Below the pieces are notes generated by a model, which saw only the letters and a program-made list of their open reading frames with translations, made no database searches and had not been told where the DNA came from. A DNA stretch of 64,000 nucleotides, taken from contig CP137680.1 in NCBI GenBank assembly GCA_037976565.1, forward strand, positions 558,001-622,000, given 5' to 3'. Position numbers and translations under genes: made by a program. The stretch is from Mesocentrotus franciscanus. Taxonomy: Eukaryota; Echinodermata; Echinoidea; Camarodonta; Strongylocentrotidae. Shown piece after piece: positions 1 through 18,695 of the stretch. Every line of letters starts with the position of its first letter. Positions within the stretch are counted from its first letter, which is position 1.

Positions 1-27
1 AAAAGGTTTTATATGCTATCTTTTTAG

Positions 28-9398
<9,371 letters not shown>

Positions 9399-9839
9399 TA
9401 AACTGGAACAGAGTAATGACATTGAATGTAAACAGAGACAGTCAGAGCTCACCATGATAGACTTTAACTGTATAGTGTCACTATCAGCTATTCTGGAGAG
9501 ATTTGTCACAATGTGATATGCAAAGCCTCTTTTAACTTGTGAACCCAGAAGATTTGGAACATCATTATTTGTACAGGTTGGTAATACATAGATCAATTCT
9601 TCCTGTAACAGTAACCAGAAAGAATAATGACCTGGATTACAAATTCTTTAAAGAGCAATAACTAGAAAAGAGATTGTAAAAAGGTGCCTTTATTTTGACA
9701 CGATGGGAGCTGAATATATTATTGTATATTGGTGTATCTTCTATTATCCATGTGTATTATTGTGTACAAAATGTGAATGCTGTATCTATTTGTGTATATA
9801 CCTCATTAATGTGTCTCAGTTTGGTACTCCTGTATTGGA

Positions 9840-9925
9840 GAGAGCAACTGAGAGAGAGTGAGAGAGAGATAGAGAGAGAGAGAGATAGAGGGAGAGGGAG
9901 AGGGAGAGGAAGAGGGAGGAGAAAA

Positions 9926-9966
<41 letters not shown>

Positions 9967-9985
9967 AGAAAGAAAGAGAGTGTGT
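9840..9985 (+). repeat. GA-rich microsatellite 3' of the VEGFR-like gene
   Basis: An interrupted GA/GGGA tract in the probable 3' UTR. It opens a frame rich in Arg, Glu and Gly that is purely a product of the repeat. Confidence 0.9.
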
Positions 9986-10178
9986 GTGTTAGACTGTAAG
10001 AGTAAGAAAAACGGATGTCAGGTGAGAAAGAGAGAAATAAGAAATTATATATTATAAATGTTCATCAAACCTGTGCTAAGTGCCGAAAGGAATTTAAACA
10101 AAATGGTGCTACTGTTATATTATAGTTATATTTGCCTTACACTGGACTGCCTAGATGAAAAGAAGTAACTAGAAAGAT

Positions 10179-10184
10179 AATAAA
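10179..10184 (+). terminator. Candidate polyadenylation signal for the VEGFR-like gene
   Basis: AATAAA lies about 780 bp after the likely stop at 9398, before a long AT-rich stretch without exons. Other AATAAA-like hexamers occur further on, for example near 11,750, so the site used is uncertain. Confidence 0.4.
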
Positions 10185-13121
10185 TGCCATTTAATGTTAC
10201 CAGATTACATGGCTTGTTAGACTTTTGATTTTTCTCAAAATAATGTAGGTGATTATGATTAGAGATTGTAGTTTTCCCTTTAATCATGGACATTTATTTG
10301 ATTTATATCATGTTTAATATCTTGTTCACACCCTAAAACAATCTGAGAATCATGGTATTGATTGATAATTAAGTGAGATAGATGAAAATGCGGTTTTATT
10401 CATTTAATATTTAAATTATTGATGCAACTTCAATAAGGCTAATAACACATTTGAGGAAATATTGCTTCAGGTAATTTTTAATTGAGAATAATTAATTTTG
10501 ATTACAGATCACCTCTGAATAACTGGCATGGTTATATTATTACTTTTAAGTATACCAATTGCCAAATTTGAATCACTAAAATGTTAATTAGACCAATCCT
10601 AATGAATAAATGGTGCATGTTTTATTCTTTCTTTATATATTAGAAATATGTGCATGATTTTCATGCTATTGATAATTTTTCTGTGCTAGTTGAAAGAGAA
10701 TTTCTCATTTCCAATCTTATTGATTGAAATTGTGAATTTCTTGATATGCTTTAGAGAGTTTGAATTAGGGGATTTCCCTTATTATCTGGAAAAGGGAATT
10801 CCCCTATTACCTGGTAGTGTAATTGTAAACATAGCCAGAAGTTCAACATGTGTAAATATTTATGTAGTATTAAACAAGTGTAATGTAGTAGTACACTTTA
10901 GTATTCAGACTAGTAATATCTGTCACACAAATACCGAATGTAATGTATGTCTATGTATATATGTGAAACTCTGTTTACTATGATAAATCCAGATTTCTCT
11001 GTCTTGTGTTCTTGCCATGTATAAGTTTATTCATTGTAAATAGAAGCTTCTATGTTTCCTTTTTGGAGGAGAAGGGTAGTTTCAATGCATCATGGATAAT
11101 CATTTTAAAGAGCTGACAGAATCAGCAATACCTTTAAAATTGGCAACATGATTTTCTCATTCTTTCACTGTACAAATTTATCTGAGATATTATTATCTTG
11201 TATTAAAATTGAATTGTAAGAAAGGATATTGCCTAATACAGAAACCCAGTTTGTAGGTGAAATATACCAGTATAAATTTTGCATTTGATTATGCGTTGCC
11301 AATTTAAGGATGAGGTTGAACCACATGCCTGATAGATGTATTCATGTAGACCAGAGATATTAATCTCTGTCATCTTACTGCCATCCATATCCCATCTTGT
11401 CTATTTTCAGTGCTCCTCATCACAAGTTTAACCAACAGAATTACAAAAAAAAAAACGAATTTCATTTCTTCCAAGTTATGACAATTCTTTGTACGTTTTA
11501 GATATATTCCCAAACTGACAAGGCTGAAAGATCCATAGGTCACAATCCACCAGTTTTAGTGTTATATTCTTTATCCATTGATTCCATTTACCACCGTATC
11601 ATGTCCATCTGTGATATTTAATGTGAACTTTGTAAGATTATATTTGTGCTGCATTCAATATTTGCCTCAGAAACCGATAGGGATAACCGGTTTTTCAAAT
11701 ATTTGTGACCTAACCTGTCTTGTATTTAAAGAAAAGCTGCACAGGTAAATAAATAAAACAAATATGAACTTTGACATGTGTCAAACTGAGAATTGCACTT
11801 TTGGAAGAAAAAAAATGTAATGTATTTTATGTTCATCCTACCAATATATTCAGTGTAAGCTGAAAGCAGATTCAAATATCTATGTGCCAAAAATGTTGTT
11901 TGTGGAAATTGGTGCTATTACCCTAACCCCAAGTGCAATTATTTTTCTTTAAATTCCCATTTCATGTTCTTAAAGGGTTATATACCAATTCCAATTTATG
12001 CAATATTAGTTGTTCTCTTTTGCTATTAATGTTTCATTCTGTTAAGTCATCATTTGTTAGGCCAGTAATCTTTACCATGGTTGTTTATATTTTGATTATG
12101 TTGGAAATATGAATAAAATTATTCTTATTGTGATGAAAAATATTCTGTTGTTATATTTTGCAAATGTTATTTGGCCTTTGACCTGTAGATCTCATTCTCA
12201 CTAGTAGAGTCTTTTAGGGAAAATATACCTTCATTAGCCCTACTATTTTTGCATTCAACTCATGGTAGTATTGAAAAGGATGGAATTGTCTAATTATACT
12301 GCAATTTCATTGTGAAAGGCAAGAAAGAGGTTTGATACTTTTTAACTTGAGTTATAGACTTCCCTCTTTGTCCATTGTACATGATGTGAATAGAAGGCAT
12401 AACAATATAATAAATTGTATATAGATCATATTCTTTTATTGTTTCCTCTTGTTTGACAATATTTTAACATATGTATGCCACTATGCTTACCTCGAATTTT
12501 GACAAGTCATTTTTATTGCTTGATTCAGACAATTTCATAAGTTCTGACTGTAGAATCTTTCTATGCTGCTATGGTGGTCACATAGACATTTAATATAACT
12601 GTATATCAGGAGCTTAAAACTCTTCCCTATCTTTCTATGATACCTTGGCTTTGATTGTCAGGAAAATTGGAAAATTGAAAGAAAGTTTTTATATTTTCAG
12701 TTCCAGCAAATTATCAATAAAGGAATATTAATTGGAGATAACATCAAAGCTCATTGAAGGATAGTAGTAGGAAACAAAGTTAACTACACAATGTTTTTTT
12801 TTAATTACTGTTTTGTGTTTTCGATTTTCTGTTTGTCACTTATTATAATTCCTGATTACATTTCAAGATGTCTTGTCCATTAAGATATGGCAATTATCAA
12901 TAAAAGATTTTTATTTTGATACATTACATGAAGTGGGTGTGACGCATGGTGTTTTGTGATTGTCACTGTGACTGCAATCTTTGCTTGGCAAAGCAGAGAG
13001 TATGTATCCATTCACTCATTTAAGAGTGCATTTGTTCCATCGTGGAACATGAGCACATAGTACCTAATAACAATTTGTAAATTGGGTGGTAAAATGGTGA
13101 GATAGCCCATAGAAGTGAAAT

Positions 13122-13303
13122 CAAGGCTCGTATGATATTATACAGATATTGACTGGCAAGGGGTGTGACCATATTTTCCCTCAGCGCTGTGCGCTGAGGG
13201 AAAATATAATCACTTGGGAAAATATAACTCCCTTCAGCGGTCCAAAGAATGTTATATTACACCCCTTGCCAGTCAATATCTGTATAATATCATACGAGCC
13301 TTG
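13122..13303. mobile_element. Foldback/MITE-like element with perfect 45 bp inverted arms
   Basis: Bases 13,122-13,166 are the exact reverse complement of 13,259-13,303. The 92 bp centre holds a second palindrome around TCAGCGCTGTGCGCTGA. It has no coding capacity. Size and structure fit a MITE or foldback element. The perfect arms suggest recent insertion. The target-site duplication was not resolved. Confidence 0.85.
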
Positions 13304-13669
13304 GTTTGAAAATTTAGGGGAGGGGGGTCCATTTTATTTGGCCCTAAATTTTGGGGGACAAAAAAAAATAGAAAAAAAACATTTTGAGGGAAAAAAAATA
13401 ATTAGAGAAAAAAAAATATTGATGAAAAAAAATTGACCCTCAAGAGGGCAACATGCATTGATTAAAAATATATTCATTTGACCAGCTTGTCAATATAACC
13501 ATTGAAGGTGACCGGCCAGGAAAGTATAAGGATTCTGATCCTCGTAATCGATATCACGTGACGTGCTGTGGACCAATCACATCTCGGTATCTGTCTAAGC
13601 TATTTAAAATAAGGTGATAAAAGAATTACAAAAGTATACCAGTGCACTTTATAGTCAAAGCATAATAAT
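13304..13669. other. A-rich intergenic stretch
   Basis: Contains poly-A-like blocks at about 13,365-13,435, then ordinary AT-rich sequence. No gene seen. Confidence 0.5.
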
Positions 13670-13985
13670 AATTATAATAATACAGTAGTTTGTTCTTATA
13701 TAGCGCTTTTCAGGACCATAGTCCCTCTCAAAGAGCTTTACAGATATATATTATTACCCCGGTCATTGGATTCAGACTTACCCACACACAATGTATGCAC
13801 ATTCTCCACTCCCTGGGGAGCATTCCAGCCAGGTGTCATTCTTACAAGCGCACACTTGCTCATCTAACCACATTAACTTTCGCATCCTACCGGATACCCA
13901 TTTAACACCTGGGTGGAGAGTGGCAAATGTAGATCAATGTCTTGCCAAAGGACATTAGTGCCACGGCGGGACTTGAACACACTCA
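13670..13985 (-). mobile_element. SINE-like element, minus strand
   Basis: Read on the minus strand it starts with a box-B-like GTTCAAGTCCCGCC and continues with TTTGGCAAGACATTGATC. It ends with GCGCTATATAAGAAC and an ATT-rich tail (13,660-13,685). The GTTCAAGTCC core and the TTTGGCAAGAtATTaATC segment recur at 44,950-45,005. The 5' end is not clearly a full tRNA-like head. Confidence 0.6.
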
Positions 13986-14032
13986 TTCATCAATTGTCCA
14001 AACATGAATATATTTATGAACAAAAATAGAGC

Positions 14033-14033
<1 letters not shown>

Positions 14034-14065
<32 letters not shown>

Positions 14066-14190
14066 AAAAAAAAAAGAGGGGGAGATGGAGAGGTAGGGAA
14101 GGAAAGGGAAAATAGGCAGAATGAGACAAAAAAGGAGAAAACAAGAGACGAGAGATGTGAGGGCAGAGTAGATAAACATAGAGAGAAATA
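14034..14190 (+). repeat. GA-rich low-complexity tract
   Basis: A run of AGAG units followed by a degenerate purine-rich stretch. The minus-strand frames here (Ser/Leu/Phe-rich) are artefacts of composition. Confidence 0.85.
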
Positions 14191-14194
14191 GGGT

Positions 14195-15336
14195 TTATTT
14201 TGGAAGCGATGGATCTGCACTCCAATGGATTCACTCTTACCTTGCCAACAGAGGTCAAGCTGTAGTCATCAATGGCAAGCTGTCACCTGTGACCACCCTT
14301 CGCTATGGAGTTCCGCAGGGGTCAGTCCTCGGTCCCTTGCTTTTCACACTGTACATCACCCCTCTTGGCTCTATAATACAGCAGCATGGTCTAAGTGTTC
14401 ACTTCTATGCTGATGACACCCAGCTCTACCTCACTTTTGATCCAAAAGTTGGAGACGCAGAAGATTCTGTAGCTGCTGTTGTTGGTACTGTCGTTGAGGA
14501 GATTCGCTGTTGGATGAAAGTCAACTTCCTGATGCTGAATGAAAAGAAAACAGAGTATCTTGTTCTGTCATCTCCACAAATGGGTAATACTTTGACTGGA
14601 ACACCGGTCCAAATAGGTGAGGAAGCTATATCTCCAGTTTGCAAGGCTAGAAATCTTGGAGTAGTCTTTGATAGAACAATGAGCATGGAGAAACACATAT
14701 CGCATGTTTGTCAGTCTGCATACTACCAGCTCCGCAGGATTGCTGAGATCAGACATTGCCTAACACGAGGTGCTGCAGAAAATATCATCCATGCCTTGAT
14801 AACCTCGAGACTGGACTTCTGCAACTGTCTCCTTGTTGGTTTACCTGCATCTGCCATCAAACGGCTCCAAGCTGTCCAGAATGCTGCAGCCCACTTTCTT
14901 ATGGGCATAAGGAAGTTCGACCACATCTCGCCAACACTACGAACTTCACTGGCTGCCAGTACAATGCAGAGTGCAATATAAGATCCTGCTACTTACTTAT
15001 AAAGCTCTCCATAACTTGGCCCCGAGCTATGTAACTGGTCTAATCGGTGTACGTCAGCTGCGACCAGGACTTCGTTCTGCTGCACTTATCCTTCAAGTGC
15101 CTATTACGCGTCTGAAAACTTACGGGGATAGAGCTTTTTCGTCAGCCCTCGTTTTGGAATTCTCTGCCAATCCAACTTGAAATTGTAACAACATTGAGAC
15201 CTTCAAATCTGAACTTAAGACCCATCTTTTCCAGCAACTGCGTGAATGTGTGACACTTTGGGAGCAAGCGCCTTTGAATGTGTCTTACAGATAAATGGCG
15301 CTATACAAATGCTGTTCATCATCATCATCATCATCA
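14195..15336 (+). pseudogene. 5'-truncated, frameshifted CR1/L2-type LINE reverse transcriptase
   Basis: The main frame encodes the palm of a non-LTR reverse transcriptase, with GVPQGSVLGPLLF and the catalytic YADDTQLY. The thumb follows, with NLGVVFD, ITSRLDFCN and LQAVQNAAA. The frame breaks near 14,970, and the typical C-terminal text YKALHNLAPSYV and GDRAF continues in another frame from about 14,971 to 15,180. A further break follows. No endonuclease or ORF1 remains upstream. The 3' end is a CAT/ATC repeat at 15,317-15,336, as in CR1/L2 families. It is a dead copy. Confidence 0.88.
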
Positions 15337-15789
15337 AATAAGAAGGAGGTAGGGGTGGGGGAGAGGGATAGAGGTTAGGTTGATGAGCCCACTTGATGTT
15401 AGTGCATCTGAATTTGAAATTTCACTTATCCGACTTATCATTCTATCCATCTCTCTCTCTTGTCTTTCATTCTATCTTTCTCCTTCTGTCTCTCAAATTA
15501 TATTTCACCAAATTAATGCTCTCCTCAGTAGTTATCTCTCTTAGCCTTTATTTCTTTTCTTCAAGCCTCTATTTATCTATCTTTCACACTCTTTACCCAC
15601 CTTTCATGTAAGCTCTTACTCATTTCAACCCATTTATCTTCTATTTCCTTTCCCTCCCATCTCCTTTTCTATCCCTCATAACTTTTATCTTTCTTCATGA
15701 GCTCTTCCTAAGCCCTTTCCTTCTCTCCCCCCCTCTCTCTCTCTCTATTTCTCTCTCTCTATGTGTCTCTGTCTGTCTATCTATGTGTG

Positions 15790-16020
15790 GAGTCGGGCTA
15801 ACTCGGACCAAAGACAACTCGGCCCAGCTGCAAAAACTGTCAGTTTTTGCAGCTTTAGGGTTAGGGTTAGGTTTAGGGTTAGGGTTAGGTTTAGGGTTAG
15901 GGTTAGGGTTAGGGTTAGGGTTAGAGTTAGGATTAGGATTAGGATTAGGGTAAAATGACAAAAACTGACCGTTTTTGCAGCTGGGCCGAATTGTCTTTGG
16001 TCCGAGTTAGCCCGGATTCC
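15790..16020. mobile_element. Foldback element with a telomere-like TTAGGG core
   Basis: Inverted arms of about 50 bp (beginning CGGGCTAACTCGGACCAAAG and ending in its near complement) enclose an array of about 16 TTAGGG-type hexamers at 15,854-15,950. The left arm continues into a small hairpin, AGCTGCAAAAACT with its complement. Both outer sides carry TATGTGTG (15,782-15,789 and 16,021-16,028), a possible 8 bp target duplication, although the target is itself a TG-rich microsatellite. Confidence 0.8.
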
Positions 16021-16792
16021 TATGTGTGTGTGTGTCTCTCTCTGTTTCTATATTTCTCTGTCTGTCTGTCTGTCTCTCTCTCTTACTCTCACCTTTAAGT
16101 AATGTACTCAAGTCTGTGTGCATAAAACAATCAGTATTCATGTGATCATCAGTCCAGTGAGACAATATAAAGACAGTTGCTTCTGAAAACAAGCATATCG
16201 CAATCTGTATCTGCAATTCAATACTGAACTTCTGAACAATGAACTGAGGTCCTACATATCCTTAGACTCATGCACATTGAGCAATAACATACATGGCCCT
16301 TTTTTTTCATCATTAAATACCCGATTACTAAAAGAATAAGTAGGAACAATTTGACACCAAATTAGCATCAAGAAAGAAGTACATAACTATGCTTACTCTA
16401 TGTGTATTTTTATTATCTTTATTTTTGAAAAAATAAAATCTCATAAAATAGTGGCATAAATGTATTCAAGCCTCTGAATTAAAAGAAACCAGTAGTGACA
16501 CAAAAAGAAATAAAAATATGTTGCCCTTCATATCCATTGTGACCTATTTTCATTGGCAATAAGAAAATCTGACTAGATGGAAGGATGTTGTCACGTCACT
16601 GCATCCAAACTACACAATTCAACCATACTAAATGTTTGTTCTTTGCATTAGCTGCAGGGAGACTTGGACTATATTCTGTATGAGTTTCCACACACTAAAC
16701 ATCAACATGCTTATGTGTCCGGCAATATTTTGCAGTAATCATCTGGGAAAATCATCCAGGAAAGTCATTTTTGGCCTCTGAGTTAGATGCAT

Positions 16793-16815
16793 TCAAGTAA
16801 TACCATTCTGCATGA
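16793..16815 (-). pseudogene. Truncated duplicate of the terminal exon of the minus-strand gene
   Basis: The last 23 bases of the exon at 18,696-18,797, including the stop codon, are cut off by the gap. This is an assembly remnant, not a second gene. Confidence 0.85.
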
Positions 16816-17315
16816 NNNNNNNNNNNNNNNNNNNNNNNNNNNNNNNNNNNNNNNNNNNNNNNNNNNNNNNNNNNNNNNNNNNNNNNNNNNNNNNNNNNNN
16901 NNNNNNNNNNNNNNNNNNNNNNNNNNNNNNNNNNNNNNNNNNNNNNNNNNNNNNNNNNNNNNNNNNNNNNNNNNNNNNNNNNNNNNNNNNNNNNNNNNNN
17001 NNNNNNNNNNNNNNNNNNNNNNNNNNNNNNNNNNNNNNNNNNNNNNNNNNNNNNNNNNNNNNNNNNNNNNNNNNNNNNNNNNNNNNNNNNNNNNNNNNNN
17101 NNNNNNNNNNNNNNNNNNNNNNNNNNNNNNNNNNNNNNNNNNNNNNNNNNNNNNNNNNNNNNNNNNNNNNNNNNNNNNNNNNNNNNNNNNNNNNNNNNNN
17201 NNNNNNNNNNNNNNNNNNNNNNNNNNNNNNNNNNNNNNNNNNNNNNNNNNNNNNNNNNNNNNNNNNNNNNNNNNNNNNNNNNNNNNNNNNNNNNNNNNNN
17301 NNNNNNNNNNNNNNN
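16816..17315. other. Assembly gap of exactly 500 N
   Basis: A round 500-base run of N separates the two copies. A round length indicates an estimated or default gap, so any frame through it is meaningless. Confidence 0.99.
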
Positions 17316-17718
17316 GATGTTAGTGCATCTGAATTTGAAATTTCACTTATCCGACTTATCATTCTATCCATCTCTCTCTTTTTTGTCTCTCATTCTATCT
17401 TTCTCCTTCTGTCTCTCAAATTATATTTCACCAAATTAATGCTCTCCTCAGTAGTTATCTCTCTTAGCCTTTATTTCTTTTCTTCAAGCCTCTATTTATC
17501 TATCTTTCACACTCTTTACCCACCTTTCATATAGCTCTTACTCATTTCAACCCATTTATCTTCTATTTCCTTTCCCTTCCATCTCCTTTTCTATCCCTCA
17601 TAACTTTTATCTTTCTTCATGAGCTCTTCCTAAGCCCTTTCCTTCTCTCCTCCCCCTCTCTCTCTCTCTCTCTCTATTTCTCTCTCTCTATGTGTCTCTG
17701 TCTGTCTATCTGTGTGTG

Positions 17719-17919
17719 CAGTCGGGCTAACTCGGACCAAAGACAACTCGGCCCAGCTGCAAAAACTGTCAGTTTTTGCAGCTTTAGGGTTAGGGTTAGG
17801 TTTAGGGTTAGGGTTAGGGTTAGGGTTAGAGTTAGGGTTAGGATTAGGGTAAAATGACAAAAACTGACCGTTTTTGCAGCTGGGCCGAGTTGTCTTTGGT
17901 CCGAGTTAGCCCGGATTCC
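17719..17919. mobile_element. Second copy of the telomere-core foldback element
   Basis: Same arms as the element at 15,790-16,020 but with a shorter hexamer array. The length difference is what slippage between two alleles would give. It lies at the same relative position in the duplicated segment. Confidence 0.8.
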
Positions 17920-18321
17920 TATGTGTGTGTGTGTCTCTCTCTGTTTCTATATTTCTCTGTCTGTCTGTCTGTCTGTCTCTCTTACTCTCTCACCTTTAAG
18001 TAATGTACTCAAGTCTGTGTGCATAAAACAATCAGTATTCGTGTGATCATCAGTCCAGTGAGATAAAATAAAGACAGTTGCTTCTGAAAACAAGCATATC
18101 GCAATCTGTATCTGCAATTCAATACTGAACTTCTGAACAATGAACTGAGGTCCTACATATCCTTAGACTCATGCACATTGAGCAATAACATACATGGCCC
18201 TTTTTTGTTTTCATCATTAAATACCCGATTACTAAAAGAATAAGTAGGAACAATTTGACACCAAATTAGCATCAAGAAAGAAGTACATAACTATGCTTAC
18301 TCTATGTGTATTTTTATTATC

Positions 18322-18327
18322 TTTATT
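18322..18327 (-). terminator. Candidate polyadenylation signal of the minus-strand gene
   Basis: AATAAA on the minus strand (TTTATT on plus) lies about 370 bp after the stop at 18,696. It is the first clear hexamer I see downstream. Confidence 0.4.
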
Positions 18328-18695
18328 TTTGAAAAAATAAAATCTCATAAAATAGTGGCATAAATGTATTCAAGCCTCTGAATTAAAAGAAACCAGTAGT
18401 GACACAAAAGAAATAAAAATATGTTGCCCTTCATATCCATTGTGACCTATTTTCATTGGCAATAAGAAAATCTGACTAGATGGAAGGATGTTGTCACATC
18501 ACTGCATCCAAACTACACAATTCAACCATACTAAATGTTTGTTCTTTGCATTAGCTGCAGGGAGACTTGGACTATATTCTCTATGAGTTTCCACACACTA
18601 AACATCAACATGCTTATGTGTCCGGCAATATTTTGCAGTAATCATCTGGGAAAATTTTCCAGGAAAGTCATTTTTGGCCTCTGAGTTAGATGCAT

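Larger units (their letters stand above)
9399..13121. other. AT-rich 3' UTR and intergenic DNA
   Basis: Apart from the GA tract and polyadenylation candidate, I see no exon, RNA gene or repeat with clear boundaries. The open frames are short and of low complexity. Confidence 0.6.
15395..16815. repeat. First copy of a 1.4 kb duplicated segment, ending at the gap
   Basis: This segment matches 17,316-18,718 almost base for base, with few substitutions and small indels. It holds a CT-rich region, a telomere-like foldback element, the 3' UTR region of the minus-strand gene, and the last 23 bases of that gene's terminal exon (16,793-16,815). It stops exactly where the run of N begins. Most likely it is the unmerged allelic end of a contig. 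Confidence 0.9.

Noticed and set aside
9695..10057. 120-codon frame rich in Arg, Glu and Gly after the VEGFR-like gene
   Set aside because: Mostly the GA microsatellite. No homology-like text outside it.
13149..13436. 95-codon frame over the foldback element
   Set aside because: It runs through palindromic arms and poly-A blocks. Composition explains it.
13955..14258. Minus-strand Ser/Leu/Phe-rich frames
   Set aside because: They come from the purine-rich tract at 14,034-14,190 read in reverse.
15695..15961. Frames encoding repeated Asn-Pro or Val-Arg residues
   Set aside because: Produced by the TTAGGG-type hexamer array, also at 17,630-17,860. No splice or start context.
16787..17534. 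Long open frames across the run of N on both strands
   Set aside because: They exist only because N cannot encode a stop. The sequence is an assembly gap.
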